A stretch of DNA of 64,000 bases from Brevundimonas sp. Root608. Its GTDB lineage: Bacteria; Pseudomonadota; Alphaproteobacteria; Caulobacterales; Caulobacteraceae. Location: assembly GCF_001427825.1 (NCBI RefSeq), contig NZ_LMGT01000008.1:1-64000 (forward strand), in the 5' to 3' direction. The translations under genes and the position numbers were made by a program. Shown here one piece after another: positions 35,636 to 44,723 of the stretch (positions are counted from its first letter, which is position 1; each line of letters starts with the position of its first letter). The notes under the pieces are model-generated. The model searched no databases, was not told the DNA's origin, and worked only from the letters and a program-made list of their open reading frames with translations.

Positions 35636-36100
35636 ATGAGTGAACATCTCGCCACCGTGGAATGGAGCCGCGGCGATCAGGATTTCACCGGCGCCCGCTA
35701 CTCGCGCGCCCACGACTGGCGCTTCGACGGCGGGGCGGTGGTGCGCGGCTCGTCTGCGCCGTCCGCCCTCGTGCCGGCGCCGCTGTCGGATCCGGCCGCG
35801 GTCGACCCTGAGGAGGCGCTCGTGGCGGCCCTGAGCAGCTGCCACATGCTGTTCTTCCTCGCCTTTGCGGCCAGGGCCGGCTTCACCGTCGATTCCTACC
35901 GCGACGAGGCGGTCGGAGTTCTGGCGCGGGACGAACGCGGCAAGACCTCGATCACGACCGTCGCGCTGAGGCCCGCCGTCGTGTTCTCCGGCGACCAGAC
36001 GCCCGACGCCGTCGCCATCGACGATCTGCATCACCGGGCTCACAGCGCCTGCTACATCGCGAACTCGATCCGGGCCGAGGTGACGATCGAGCCGCGCTAG
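35636..36100 (+). CDS. OsmC-family peroxiredoxin-like protein
   Basis: A 154-residue OsmC/Ohr-superfamily protein. The two redox Cys are Cys69 (LSSCHMLFFL) and Cys139 (HRAHSACYIANS). The family reduces organic hydroperoxides. It resembles the OsmC-like branch rather than Ohr. Ribosome site AGGGAA lies 6 nt before the ATG. Its stop codon shares CTAG with the stop of the convergent hydrolase gene. Confidence 0.88.
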   Translation: MSEHLATVEWSRGDQDFTGARYSRAHDWRFDGGAVVRGSSAPSALVPAPLSDPAAVDPEEALVAALSSCHMLFFLAFAARAGFTVDSYRDEAVGVLARDERGKTSITTVALRPAVVFSGDQTPDAVAIDDLHHRAHSACYIANSIRAEVTIEPR

Positions 36101-36852
36101 ACCTTCGGCGCCACGGCGACGTCGTTCAGCAGGGCGGTGAAGCGCCGCACGGCCTCGTCGGCCAGTTCGGGATGATAACGCATCGGCGGCGCCGTCATGG
36201 GCTCGTCGAAGGAATGGGTGCCGTCGGCGATCCAGGTCTCGACCTCGACCCCGCAGCGGCGGACCATGTCGTGCACGCGCTCGGCGTTGCGGACGGTGGT
36301 GAGGTGATCGGTGCGCGAGATCACGGCCAGGGTCTTCGGACAATGGGTCCATGGCCGCATCCGGTTCACCGCGCCGACGCCGACGTAGGGATAGGCCAGA
36401 TAGGCGCCGACCACGCCGTCGAGCGGGACAGCCCCGGGGTCCTCGACGCCCAGCATGCGGCGCCCGCGTGGCGAGCTCATCGCCTCCATGATGCCCCAGC
36501 CGCCATGGCTCCAGCCGGCCAGCACGATCTTCGAGGCGTCGACGTCGGGCCGTCGCGACACGCCGTGCAAGGCGGCCAGCACGTCGCCCGCCCTCTGCGA
36601 GCCGTGCAGCAGGACGCCCGTGCAAACCATGGCCATGGCGAACTGGCGGCTCCAGCCGCGCGGCGCATAGGAGTCGACGATCACGGCGCGCCAGCCCGCG
36701 GCGACAGCGGCCGCGGCGTAGCGGGGCAGGTGATCACGCAGGCCGCCGCAGCCGTGGAACAGGATGACGGTCGGGCGCGCCCGGTCGTCGTCGGGGCCGA
36801 CGACGGTCGTGTGCGGCTCGAGCATCGACCAGCGCTGGGAGAGGGTTTGCAT
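36097..36852 (-). CDS. Dienelactone-hydrolase-like alpha/beta hydrolase
   Basis: A 251-residue alpha/beta-hydrolase. FHGCGGLRD provides the oxyanion loop, GWSHGGWG the nucleophile Ser115 (true dienelactone hydrolases use Cys), and ADGTHSFDEP the catalytic His. No signal peptide. The substrate is unknown. ATG at 36852 is preferred because AGGTG lies 6 nt upstream; a GTG at 36861 is in frame. A repeat hairpin at 36867-36889 stands just before the start. Confidence 0.8.
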   Translation of the reverse strand: MQTLSQRWSMLEPHTTVVGPDDDRARPTVILFHGCGGLRDHLPRYAAAAVAAGWRAVIVDSYAPRGWSRQFAMAMVCTGVLLHGSQRAGDVLAALHGVSRRPDVDASKIVLAGWSHGGWGIMEAMSSPRGRRMLGVEDPGAVPLDGVVGAYLAYPYVGVGAVNRMRPWTHCPKTLAVISRTDHLTTVRNAERVHDMVRRCGVEVETWIADGTHSFDEPMTAPPMRYHPELADEAVRRFTALLNDVAVAPKV

Positions 36853-36865
36853 GGCTTTCACCTAT

Positions 36866-36985
36866 CCCTTCTCCCCTTGCGGGAGAAGGCGGCCCGCGTA
36901 GCGGGTCGGATGAGGGGTTTCACGGGCGTTGCCGGGCCGGCGGTGCGACCCCTCGCCCGTCGGCGCAAGGGGAGAGGGAGCGCGG
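36866..36985. repeat. Two-hairpin intergenic repeat, one full and one decayed copy
   Basis: Hairpin 1 is CCTTCTCCC-CTTGC-GGGAGAAGG (36867-36889), hairpin 2 GGCCCGC-GTA-GCGGGTC (36891-36907), followed by GATGAGGGG. An inverted copy at about 36950-36985 keeps the ends but has lost hairpin 1. It fills the gap between the hydrolase start and the purH stop. Confidence 0.7.
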
Positions 36986-38590
36986 CTAGTGCCGGAAGAC
37001 CCGCACTCCCGTAAAAGCCATCGTTACCCCGGCCTCGTCGGCGGCGGCGATGACCTCGTCGTCGCGGATCGAGCCGCCGGGCTGGATCACCGCCGTTGCG
37101 CCCGCCGCGACCGCTTCCAGAAGACCGTCGGCGAAGGGGAAGAAGGCTTCCGAAGCACAGGCGGAGCCCTCCGCCAGCGAATGCGCCAGACCCTTGGCCT
37201 CGCCAGCCTCGCGGGCGCGGATGGCGGCGATGCGGGCCGAGTCGCGGCGGTTCATCTGGCCGGCGCCGATGCCGGCGGTCTGGCCGTCCTTCGCATAGAC
37301 GATGGCGTTGGATTTCACATGCTTGGCCACGGTGAAGGCGAACAGCATGTCCTCGATCTCCTGCGGCGTCGGCTGGCGACGGGTGACGATCTTCAGATCG
37401 GAGGCGGCGATGCGGCTGCGGTCGCGCGACTGGACCAGAAAGCCGCCGGCCACCGAGCGGAACACCTCGCCGGCGGCCAGCGGGTCGGGCAGGCCGTCGG
37501 TCAGCAGCAGGCGCAGGTTCTTCTTGGCGGCGAAGATCGCTTGGGCCTCGTCGTCGGCGCCGGGGGCGATGACCACCTCGGTGAAGATGTCGGTGATCAG
37601 TTTCGCATCGGCGCCCGACAGCGGCCGGTTCACCGCGACCACCCCGCCGAAGGCCGAGACGGCGTCGCATTCCAGGGCGCGGGCGTAGGCGGCCGACAGG
37701 TCATTGCCCACGGCCACGCCGCAGGGATTGGCGTGTTTGACGATGACGCAGGCGGGGCTCTCGAACTCGGCCACCAGCTCATAGGCGGCGTCGGCGTCGG
37801 CGATGTTGTTGTAGCCCAGCTCCTTGCCCTGCAGCTGGCGGGCGTGGGCGACGCCGGGTCGCGCGTCGCCGGTACGGTAGAAGGCGCCGGTCTGGTGCGG
37901 GTTCTCGCCATAGCGCAGCGTCTGGGCCAGGGCGCCGCTGATCGATTTGCGCGCCGGGGCGGCGTCGCCGACCTGGCCGGCGAACCAGCCGGAGACGGCG
38001 GCGTCATAGGCGGCCGTGCGGGCGAAGGCGCGGGCGGCGAGGCGTTTGCGCAGGGCCAGGGTGGTGGCGCCCTCGGCCTTCAGGGCCTCCAGCAGTTCGG
38101 CGACCGAGGCCGGGTCGACGCAGACGGCGACATAGCCGTGGTTCTTCGAGCCCGAGCGGATCATGGCCGGGCCGCCGATGTCGATGTTCTCGACCACGGC
38201 GTCGAAGCCGCCGCCCGAAGCGACCGTGGCCTCGAACGGATACAGGTCGACCCAGACGATATCGATGGGGCCGATGCCGTGGGTGGTCATGGCCTCGGCG
38301 TGGGCGGCGGCGCCGCGCACCCCCAGCAGGCCGCCGTGGACCACGGGATGCAGGGTCTTGACCCGGCCGTCCATCATCTCGGGGAAGCCGGTCAGGTCGG
38401 CGACGTCCTTCACCGGTACGCCGAAGCCGGCGATCGCGGCGCGGGTGCCGCCGGTCGAGACCAGTTCGACGCCGAGGCCGTGCAGGGTGCGGGCGGCCTC
38501 TTGCAGCCCGGCCTTGTCGGACAGGGAGATCAGGGCGCGCTTCGGCGCCACGCGGTCCGGCGCGGGGGGAAAGTCGGGAGCGGCGGGCAT
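36986..38590 (-). CDS. purH: Bifunctional AICAR transformylase/IMP cyclohydrolase
   Basis: A 534-residue enzyme for the last two steps of purine synthesis. The N-terminal cyclohydrolase domain starts [12 protein letters not shown] with STGGTRAAI and [16 protein letters not shown]. The transformylase domain contains [21 protein letters not shown], and the ending [17 protein letters not shown]. Length is normal. Confidence 0.97.
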   Translation of the reverse strand: MPAAPDFPPAPDRVAPKRALISLSDKAGLQEAARTLHGLGVELVSTGGTRAAIAGFGVPVKDVADLTGFPEMMDGRVKTLHPVVHGGLLGVRGAAAHAEAMTTHGIGPIDIVWVDLYPFEATVASGGGFDAVVENIDIGGPAMIRSGSKNHGYVAVCVDPASVAELLEALKAEGATTLALRKRLAARAFARTAAYDAAVSGWFAGQVGDAAPARKSISGALAQTLRYGENPHQTGAFYRTGDARPGVAHARQLQGKELGYNNIADADAAYELVAEFESPACVIVKHANPCGVAVGNDLSAAYARALECDAVSAFGGVVAVNRPLSGADAKLITDIFTEVVIAPGADDEAQAIFAAKKNLRLLLTDGLPDPLAAGEVFRSVAGGFLVQSRDRSRIAASDLKIVTRRQPTPQEIEDMLFAFTVAKHVKSNAIVYAKDGQTAGIGAGQMNRRDSARIAAIRAREAGEAKGLAHSLAEGSACASEAFFPFADGLLEAVAAGATAVIQPGGSIRDDEVIAAADEAGVTMAFTGVRVFRH

Positions 38591-38776
38591 GGCGGCGTCC
38601 GTATCTGGCGTGAGGGGTCGGGGAGACGCGCCGCCTCTAGCACCGGACGCGCCGCGATAGAACCGCCGGGGTGGATCAGACCGCCGAAATCGACCCCGAT
38701 CGGCGCGTGGACGGGAAGAGCGGGTCCGGCTGGAGAAGGCCGGATCTTCCGGATGTCGCAGGGGCTTAAACCGGCA

Positions 38777-40048
38777 TCAGATCATGGCGAACATCGCAAT
38801 CGCCGCAGCGGCCATGCAGCCGGTCGCGAACCAGCCCGTCAGGCGCAGCGGCAGCGGGGCGACGAACGCGCCCATTTCGTCGCGACGCGACGCGACGATC
38901 ATCATCGCGGCCATCAGGGGCACCGCGATCACGCCGTTGACCACGGCGCTCCAGAACAGCGCCTTGATGGGATCGAGCGGCGAATAATCGACCGCCACGC
39001 CGACCAGGACCGCCAGCCCGATCACCGCGTAGAAGCCCACCGCGTCGCGCGGCTTGTGCTCGAGCCCGACCGGCCAGCCGCGCGATTCGCAGACGGCATA
39101 GGCCGCCGATCCCGCCAGCACGGGCACCGCGAGGAGGCCGGCGCCGATGACGCCCAGGCTGAACAGCCCATAGGCCAGGTCGCCCGCGATCGGACGCAGC
39201 GCGCGGGCCGCGTCAGCGGAGGTCTGGATGTTGGTCACGCCCGCGGCGTGCAGGGTGACGGCCGTGGTCAGGATGATGAAGAAGGCGGCCAGATTGGCGA
39301 AGCCCATGCCGAAATAGGTGTCCCAGCGGATGCGGCTGAGCTGGGAAGGCCCCTGTTCGGGATGCTCGATCAGCGGGTCCGTCGTCGGATCGGCCTCGTC
39401 GTCCTCGACTTCCTCGGACGCCTGCCAGAACAGCAGGTAGGGACTGATCGTGGTGCCGAAGAGCGCCACGATCATCGTCACCGCCGCCCCGGTGAGCGAG
39501 AGCTGCGGCATGACGGTGCGCCGCGCGACTTCGCCCCAGTCGACATGCACCGTGAGCGCGACGGCGAAATAGGCCAGCAGCGCCAGCGTCAGCCATTTGA
39601 GGAAGCGGACATAGCGATGATAGGGCACCAGGATCTGAAGCGTCAGGGATACGCCCGCGAAGACCAGGGTGAAGACGTGACGCCCCCAGCCCAGGGCCAG
39701 TTCCGCCGCCGCGCCCATCGCGGCGAGATCCGCGCCGATGTTGATCGTGTTGGCGATGAACAGGAGCGCCACCAGGGCGGTGACCACGGGCTGTGGAAAC
39801 ACCCGACGCAGATTGGCGGCGAGACCATGTCCGGTGACGCGGCCGATCCTGGCGCTGATCAGCTGGATCGAGGACACCAGCGGATACAGGAAGACCATGG
39901 CCCAAAGCATGTTGACGCCAAACTGCGCGCCGGCCTGCGAATAGGTGGCGATGCCGCTCGGATCGTCGCCAGCCCCGCCCGTTATGAGCCCCGGGCCCAG
40001 CCGCTTGAGCAACGCCGCGCGGCGCAGTCTGCCGGAGGTCGGTTTCAT
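38777..40048 (-). CDS. NRAMP-family divalent metal transporter, atypical motif
   Basis: A 423-residue protein with about 11 membrane helices of the NRAMP fold. Helix 1 reads GAGDDPSGIATYSQAGAQFG, so the canonical DPGN is DPSG, and helix 6 reads ALFGTTISPYLLFWQASEE without the usual MPH. The metal-binding residues thus differ from Mn2+/Fe2+ NRAMPs, and Mg2+ or another ion is possible. ATG at 40048 follows a GGGAC site. The 128-bp stretch 38649-38776 downstream of it shows nothing notable. Confidence 0.85.
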   Translation of the reverse strand: MKPTSGRLRRAALLKRLGPGLITGGAGDDPSGIATYSQAGAQFGVNMLWAMVFLYPLVSSIQLISARIGRVTGHGLAANLRRVFPQPVVTALVALLFIANTINIGADLAAMGAAAELALGWGRHVFTLVFAGVSLTLQILVPYHRYVRFLKWLTLALLAYFAVALTVHVDWGEVARRTVMPQLSLTGAAVTMIVALFGTTISPYLLFWQASEEVEDDEADPTTDPLIEHPEQGPSQLSRIRWDTYFGMGFANLAAFFIILTTAVTLHAAGVTNIQTSADAARALRPIAGDLAYGLFSLGVIGAGLLAVPVLAGSAAYAVCESRGWPVGLEHKPRDAVGFYAVIGLAVLVGVAVDYSPLDPIKALFWSAVVNGVIAVPLMAAMMIVASRRDEMGAFVAPLPLRLTGWFATGCMAAAAIAMFAMI

Positions 40049-40290
40049 CGTCTTGTCCCGTCCCGCCGGCGCCCCGGGCGCATGCTCAAATCCAGACGTG
40101 CGCTTAATCGATAGGGGAGGGCGCCGCATAACAGCGCGATCCCGCCCACAATGATGGCTTGGCCATACCGAGTCTATTCCATGATCTGGATGAGGGATGT
40201 GGGCCGCGAGAGGCGCATGCCGGAATCCGCTGCGCGGCGTCGGCGCCGGGTTCGCACGCGGATCCCTTGGGCCGGTCCCGGAAGCGGGCG

Positions 40291-40818
40291 TCAGGCCGCC
40301 AGTTGACTGAAATCCACCACCATCGGCTCCCGCCCGATCAACGACAGAAAGCGCCGGAACGCGGCCTGATCCAGCGCCGTCGTCGCGGTGTTGGTCAGGG
40401 GATGGAAATTGACGATATCGGCATCCCACAGGGCCTTGTCGAGGACGAAGGTCACCCGCCGGTCGGGGTCGTTGATCAGGCCCAGGGCCGTGACAGAGCC
40501 GCCGCGCACGCCCAGGGTCTCGTACAGCAGGGCCTCGGCGCCGAAGGATAGTTTGTCCGAGCCGATCGTCCGGGGCGCGCGCTTCAGATCGACGACCGTG
40601 TCCTGACGCGCCGAGATCAGCCACAGCCGGCCCTTCCTGTCCTTGAGGAACAGGTTCTTGGTGTGGGCGCCGGGCATGGCGGCCTTGAGCTCCAGCCCCT
40701 CCTCGACGCGGAAGACGGCCGGGTGGTCGTGGGTGGTCCGGGCGACGCCATGGTCATCCATCCACGCCATCAGGCGATCGCGGTCGAAGGCGGGCTCGGG
40801 CGTCTTGTCTTCGGTCAT
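40291..40818 (-). CDS. Prolyl-tRNA editing domain protein (ProXp/YbaK superfamily)
   Basis: A 175-residue protein of the family that deacylates mischarged tRNA-Pro. [32 protein letters not shown] carries the conserved Lys, and [19 protein letters not shown] and [12 protein letters not shown] are typical for the ProXp-ala (PrdX) group, which removes Ala from tRNA-Pro. Start is 15 bp from the divergent DUF6065 gene. Confidence 0.88.
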   Translation of the reverse strand: MTEDKTPEPAFDRDRLMAWMDDHGVARTTHDHPAVFRVEEGLELKAAMPGAHTKNLFLKDRKGRLWLISARQDTVVDLKRAPRTIGSDKLSFGAEALLYETLGVRGGSVTALGLINDPDRRVTFVLDKALWDADIVNFHPLTNTATTALDQAAFRRFLSLIGREPMVVDFSQLAA

Positions 40819-40833
40819 GAGGGGCCGCTAGGG

Positions 40834-41610
40834 ATGGAAACGTCACTCGATACCGCCCGGAGCCCGCTCGTGGAACTCGAATGCTATCCGATGACGCAGA
40901 CGCCGCCGGACCTGGTGCCCGGACGCCAGTCGCGCAACTGGATGGACGCCTTCGCCAGCCGCCACCCCTATCGCTGCCTGCCGCTGACCATGGCCAACAC
41001 CACGGGCTGGGAGCTCCTGTGCCCCCTGACCTTCACCGCCGAATGGAACGGCGGACCCAGCCAAGCGGACATCGTCATCACGCCCGAGCGTCCGACCGCC
41101 GACCTGACCCATGTGGTGACCTCGCATTTCTCGCGCGGGGTCCTGACCATGCATCCGCAGTATCTGTTCCGCACGCCGCCGGGCTGGGGCCTTCTGGCCG
41201 GCGGCTCGCCCAACCACATGAAGGACGGCATCCAGCCGCTGACCGGCCTGATCGAGACCGACTGGCTGCCCTTCCCCTTCACCATGAACTGGCTCTTCAC
41301 CCGGCCCGGCCGGGTGAAGTTCGAGAAGGGCGAACCCTTCTGCTTCATCACCCCGATCGAGCACCGCAAGGTCGAGACCATGCAGCCGGTGATCCGGTCG
41401 CTGGAGTCCAATCCGGTCATGCACGGCCAATTCGAGGCCTGGAACCGGGCCCGCACCGACTTCAACAAACGGCTGGCCTCGGGCGACCCGGACGCCGCCA
41501 AGGAGGCGTGGCAGCGCTATTATTTCAAGGGCGAGATTCCCGAGGATCTCGGCGCGGCGCCGGAAACCCACGTCAACAAGCGCCGGCTCAAGTCGCCGCG
41601 CGTGGGCTGA
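40834..41610 (+). CDS. DUF6065 family protein
   Basis: A 258-residue soluble protein with LPLTMANTTGWELLCPLTF and AEWNGGP, SHFSRGVLTMHPQYLFRTPPGW and FEKGEPFCFITPIEH, which I recognise as the DUF6065 pattern; function unknown. It starts 15 bp from the divergent tRNA-editing gene, so promoters must overlap the neighbouring coding region. A hairpin repeat (41614-41633) follows its stop. An ATG at 40885 is a possible later start. Confidence 0.75.
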   Translation: METSLDTARSPLVELECYPMTQTPPDLVPGRQSRNWMDAFASRHPYRCLPLTMANTTGWELLCPLTFTAEWNGGPSQADIVITPERPTADLTHVVTSHFSRGVLTMHPQYLFRTPPGWGLLAGGSPNHMKDGIQPLTGLIETDWLPFPFTMNWLFTRPGRVKFEKGEPFCFITPIEHRKVETMQPVIRSLESNPVMHGQFEAWNRARTDFNKRLASGDPDAAKEAWQRYYFKGEIPEDLGAAPETHVNKRRLKSPRVG

Positions 41611-41613
41611 ACT

Positions 41614-41633
41614 CTCCCCGCCGAAGCGGGGAG
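41614..41633. terminator. Hairpin between convergent genes, repeat-like
   Basis: CTCCCCGC-CGAA-GCGGGGAG is a perfect 8-bp stem with a CGAA tetraloop between the stops of the DUF6065 gene and the lipoprotein gene. It resembles hairpin 1 of the dispersed repeat and may terminate both transcripts; there is no T-run. Confidence 0.5.
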
Positions 41634-41640
41634 GTCAGGG

Positions 41641-42189
41641 TTACATCGGCCGGGTGACGCGGGGGCCGAGGTTGGAGATGACCTCGCCAGCGTCGAAGGC
41701 GTTGGGGTCGCCGGCCGGTTTGGGGCCGCGGCCCATGACGATCTCGGCGGAGGCCTCGAAGCGGTCGATCTCGCGCACGTCGAAATCGCGGGCGAACGGA
41801 TCGCCCCACGGGCTCCAGTAGCCGCGGCGATAGTAGCGCCACGACGGACCCCAGTAGGGGCCGTACCGGTCGTAGTAGAAGGGGTCGGGCGTGGCCTGCA
41901 GGCGGACGTCGCGGTCGGTGGCGCGGTTGACCGTGGCGAACCAGTCATAGCCGTTTTCGCGGGTGATCTCGGCGGCGCGCAGCAGCAGGGCCATCTCGAC
42001 CTGGTCGCGCGAGGTGACGGAATTGCCCGAGAAGCTGACGCGGTAGCGGTCGGCGTCGACGCGCTGTTCGGAATAGCCATAGCGGCTGTCGACGCCGGCG
42101 GGTCCGTAGGGGGTGGCCGTGGCGCAGGCGGACAGGGCCAGGGCCGCCGTCGCCGCCAGTAGCACGGGCTTGAGGAACCGGTATCTCAT
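41641..42189 (-). CDS. CC0125/CC1285-family lipoprotein
   Basis: A 182-residue predicted lipoprotein with lipobox LSAC (Cys22), then ATATPYGPAG, YRVSFSGNSVTSRDQVE, LLLRAAEITRENGYDWF and a Tyr/Trp-rich stretch. This fits the Caulobacterales CC0125/CC1285 lipoprotein family of unknown function. AGGAGAG precedes the ATG at 42189. The first codons of a longer frame upstream lack lipoprotein character. Confidence 0.8.
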   Translation of the reverse strand: MRYRFLKPVLLAATAALALSACATATPYGPAGVDSRYGYSEQRVDADRYRVSFSGNSVTSRDQVEMALLLRAAEITRENGYDWFATVNRATDRDVRLQATPDPFYYDRYGPYWGPSWRYYRRGYWSPWGDPFARDFDVREIDRFEASAEIVMGRGPKPAGDPNAFDAGEVISNLGPRVTRPM

Positions 42190-42271
42190 GGGAACTCTCC
42201 TTGACGCGTCATGACGCGCCCTGCCTGCTGAACGGGACATGAACAGCGCGGTTCCGTCTGGCCGCAAGCCC

Positions 42272-42904
42272 TTATAAACGCGAAACAATAAGGACGGCGG
42301 CGGCCAGCAGCAAAACACCGGTCATGAGGGCGAAACCCTTGCGGAAACGTGGCTCGTTCATGCGCCGCGCAAGGGCGGCTCCCCCCAGACCGTAGGCGGA
42401 CATCGAAAGCACGTCCATGCCGATGGTGGCGAGGGCGAACAGGGCCAGCTGGGGGACCGCGGGGCGGTTCACGTCGAGGAAGGGCGGCAGGACGGCGGTG
42501 AAGAAGAGTATGGCCTTGGGGTTGGCGATCTGGACCATGAAGCCGTCGACCAGGGCGCTGCGCCCCATCCGGACGGTCGGCGCATCGGGGTCCGCGGCGG
42601 TGCGGAAGGCGCCGCGCAGGGCGTTGAGTCCCAGCCAGGCCACATAGAGGGCGCCGCCGATCGAGATCAGCCGGAACACCTGCGGAAAGGCGATCACCAG
42701 GGCCCCCAGCCCAAGGGCGGCGGCTGCGAACCAGACCAGGGTGGCGGCGTTCATGCCGACCACGCCCAGAAGCGCCCCGGCCTTGCCGCGCTGGACCCCG
42801 TTGGCGACCGAGAAGATGTTGGCCGGCCCCGGGGTGATCGCCATCACCGTCATGACCCCGAGGAAGGTCAGATACAGGTGCGGATCGACGGGAAGGCTGG
42901 CCAT
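42272..42904 (-). CDS. LysE/RhtB-family amino-acid exporter
   Basis: A 210-residue six-helix membrane protein of the LysE superfamily. MAITPGPANIFSVANGVQRG is the family signature at the N terminus, with ALYVAWLGLNALRG and DGFMVQIANPKAILFFTAVLPPF in the middle. These proteins export amino acids or related metabolites; the substrate is not predictable here. Confidence 0.9.
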   Translation of the reverse strand: MASLPVDPHLYLTFLGVMTVMAITPGPANIFSVANGVQRGKAGALLGVVGMNAATLVWFAAAALGLGALVIAFPQVFRLISIGGALYVAWLGLNALRGAFRTAADPDAPTVRMGRSALVDGFMVQIANPKAILFFTAVLPPFLDVNRPAVPQLALFALATIGMDVLSMSAYGLGGAALARRMNEPRFRKGFALMTGVLLLAAAVLIVSRL

Positions 42905-42952
42905 GCCGTCCTGTCGGGCGGGCGGCGGTTGCGGTCAAGCCTGTCGGGCGGC

Positions 42953-43420
42953 TCAGTAGCCGGTGGAGGGCTGGGTGTTGCGCGGTTGCTCGGGCGCGGA
43001 GCGGGCCTGTTGCGCCAGACCGGCGCGGACCTGATCGGGGACGCCGCGGACCCGGGCGACGCTGGCGGCGCCGGTCTGGACGATCGAGGCGCGGGCTTCG
43101 TCCGTGGCCGCCGCCGCGGCGCGCCGGCTGAACCAGGCCTCGAGCTGGACGGCGAAACTCTCGAACCCCGGCTGATACCGCGCCAGGACTTCCTCCACGC
43201 GCGCCGACGCCCGGCGGCGGCTGGATCCGGCGGCCTGCACGGCGGCGCGGACCTCGGCGTTCATCGCCTCGACCTGGGTGCGAAACGCATCCGCCGCGGT
43301 GTTGATGTCGGCGTCGGACGGGGCGAGGGCCCGGGCGGGCGCCGGCGCCGCATCCTGTGCGAGGGCGGGAGCGCCGATGGCGAGGCCGGCGGCAAGGGCG
43401 AGGATCAGACCGGAAGGCAT
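42953..43420 (-). CDS. Secreted protein, tandem paralogue A
   Basis: A 155-residue protein with a signal peptide (cleavage near ALA-Q) and an Ala-rich helical mature part: ADAFRTQVEAMNAEVRAAV, VLARYQPGFESFAVQLEAWF, GVPDQVRAGLAQQA. It is clearly related to the genes at 43470-44063 and 44175-44636, sharing the YQP core and spacing. No named family recognised. The C-terminal tail is Gln/Pro-rich. Confidence 0.7.
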   Translation of the reverse strand: MPSGLILALAAGLAIGAPALAQDAAPAPARALAPSDADINTAADAFRTQVEAMNAEVRAAVQAAGSSRRRASARVEEVLARYQPGFESFAVQLEAWFSRRAAAAATDEARASIVQTGAASVARVRGVPDQVRAGLAQQARSAPEQPRNTQPSTGY

Positions 43421-43469
43421 GGCTCTCTCCTGTCGGCGCGCCCCCCGGGCGCCATGTCAGACCGGCCGA

Positions 43470-44063
43470 TCAGGTCCCGTCGTCGTGTTCCGGGGCTTCG
43501 TCCGTTTCGTCAGCGTCTTCGGCGCGGCCGGCGGCGACTTCGACCTGCGCTTCGTCCAGCGAATCCATGGCCTCGCCGACGGCGTATTCGGCGACCAGGC
43601 CGTAGGTGACCATGTGTTCCGGATCGTTGGAGGCCCAGGAGCCGTTCGTGGCGATGCCCTGGGCGACGGCCAGGGCGCCCGGGACCTGGGCCATGGCGTC
43701 CGAGACGACCGCGCCGACATCGACCCCGGCCAGGGCCTCGGCGACGATCGCATTCACATCGATCGCGGCCAGGGCCTCGGCGGCGATCGACGAGGCGTGC
43801 TGCGTGGCCACGGTGGTGAAGGCGGTGACGTCGGGCTGATATTCGGTCCAGAGAGCGGCGATGCGGAGCTCGCGCTGATCCTCGGTCAGGCTCTTGTCTT
43901 CGGAAATGGCCTCGGCGCGTTCGCCGAAGGCCTCCATGCGCGCCTCGAATGCGTTGGCGGCGGCTTCCAGCGCGTCCTCGGACGGGCCGCGCGCGTCCTC
44001 GGCGACGGCGGCCGAGAGCGGCAGCAGGGCCAGGGCGGCGGCGAGGGAGAGGGCCTTGATCAT
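43470..44063 (-). CDS. Secreted protein, tandem paralogue B
   Basis: A 197-residue protein with a signal peptide (LAAALALLPLSAAVAED) and ANAFEARMEAFGERAEAI and LWTEYQPDVTAF, aligning with paralogues A and C. It has a longer central region with repeated ALAAIDVNAIVAEALAGVDVGAVV units and an acidic C-terminal tail. The ATG at 44063 gives the signal peptide directly. Function unknown. Confidence 0.7.
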   Translation of the reverse strand: MIKALSLAAALALLPLSAAVAEDARGPSEDALEAAANAFEARMEAFGERAEAISEDKSLTEDQRELRIAALWTEYQPDVTAFTTVATQHASSIAAEALAAIDVNAIVAEALAGVDVGAVVSDAMAQVPGALAVAQGIATNGSWASNDPEHMVTYGLVAEYAVGEAMDSLDEAQVEVAAGRAEDADETDEAPEHDDGT

Positions 44064-44133
44064 CGGTCGGGTTCCTTGAGCGAGCCCACCGAGGTTCCGC
44101 CGAACGCCGTCCGCTCTCAAGTGAAATCGCGGT

Positions 44134-44161
44134 AAGGCGGCGGACCCGGAGCCGCCGCCTT
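44134..44161 (-). terminator. Strong hairpin after paralogue C
   Basis: AAGGCGGCGG and CCGCCGCCTT form a perfect 10-bp stem around an 8-nt loop, 13 bp after the stop of the gene ending at 44175 (minus strand). There is no T-run, so it may be a Rho-assisted or RNA-stabilising hairpin. Confidence 0.55.
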
Positions 44162-44174
44162 CCGGATCAATAAC

Positions 44175-44636
44175 TTATTGCGGCGTCGCAGGCGCGGCGG
44201 GCGCCGCCGCGGCCGCGGCGGCCTGTGTGATCTGGCCGCGCACCATGGCCGGCAGGCCCTGGATCATGGGCACGACGGTCGAGGCCGCCGACGCCATCTC
44301 CGCCTTCTCTTCCTCGGTCCCGGCGGCCGCCTTCGCGTCGAAGAACGCCTTGAGCTCGGCGCTGAAGGCGTCGGCGTCAGGCTGGTAGCGCGCGACGATG
44401 GCGTCCAGCGCGGCGTCGGCGGCGGCCGTATCGCCCGCCGCAGCGGTGACGGCGGCCTGCATTTCACCGCCCATGGCTTCCATGCGGGCGCCGAAGGCTT
44501 CGCCCTTCGCGTCCAGCGCGGCTTCGGCCGGATCGACCGCTTCGGCGGCCGGCGGCGCAGCGGGCCCGTCCTGGGCGAAGGCGGGGACGGCGAAGGCCAG
44601 GGCGGCCGAGGCGGCGAGGATCATTCGGATGGACAT
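44175..44636 (-). CDS. Secreted protein, tandem paralogue C
   Basis: A 153-residue protein with a signal peptide (ILAASAALAFAVPAFAQ). The mature part has GEAFGARMEAMGGEMQAAV, LDAIVARYQPDADAFSAEL and GLPAMVRGQITQAA, matching paralogue A almost without gaps. An Ala/Pro tail follows. Helical and Ala-rich; predicted periplasmic. Function unknown. Confidence 0.7.
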   Translation of the reverse strand: MSIRMILAASAALAFAVPAFAQDGPAAPPAAEAVDPAEAALDAKGEAFGARMEAMGGEMQAAVTAAAGDTAAADAALDAIVARYQPDADAFSAELKAFFDAKAAAGTEEEKAEMASAASTVVPMIQGLPAMVRGQITQAAAAAAAPAAPATPQ

Positions 44637-44723
44637 GACGGTTCCTGGTGCGGGGAAGGAGCCCGTGCTCCCGTCCGCAGGATGACGGATATTCCGGAAC
44701 GGAGCGAGGCCAATCTCCCGGGA

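Noticed and set aside
36917-36927. GTTTCACGGG as a further parS half-site
   Set aside because: Only the left half matches; no palindrome. The same holds for 23325-23336.
36929-40114. Plus-strand open frame of 1061 codons antisense to purH and the NRAMP gene
   Set aside because: It is His/Asp/Gly/Arg-rich low-quality translation opposite two well-recognised genes, and crosses their intergenic gap. In such GC-rich DNA long antisense frames arise from codon bias.
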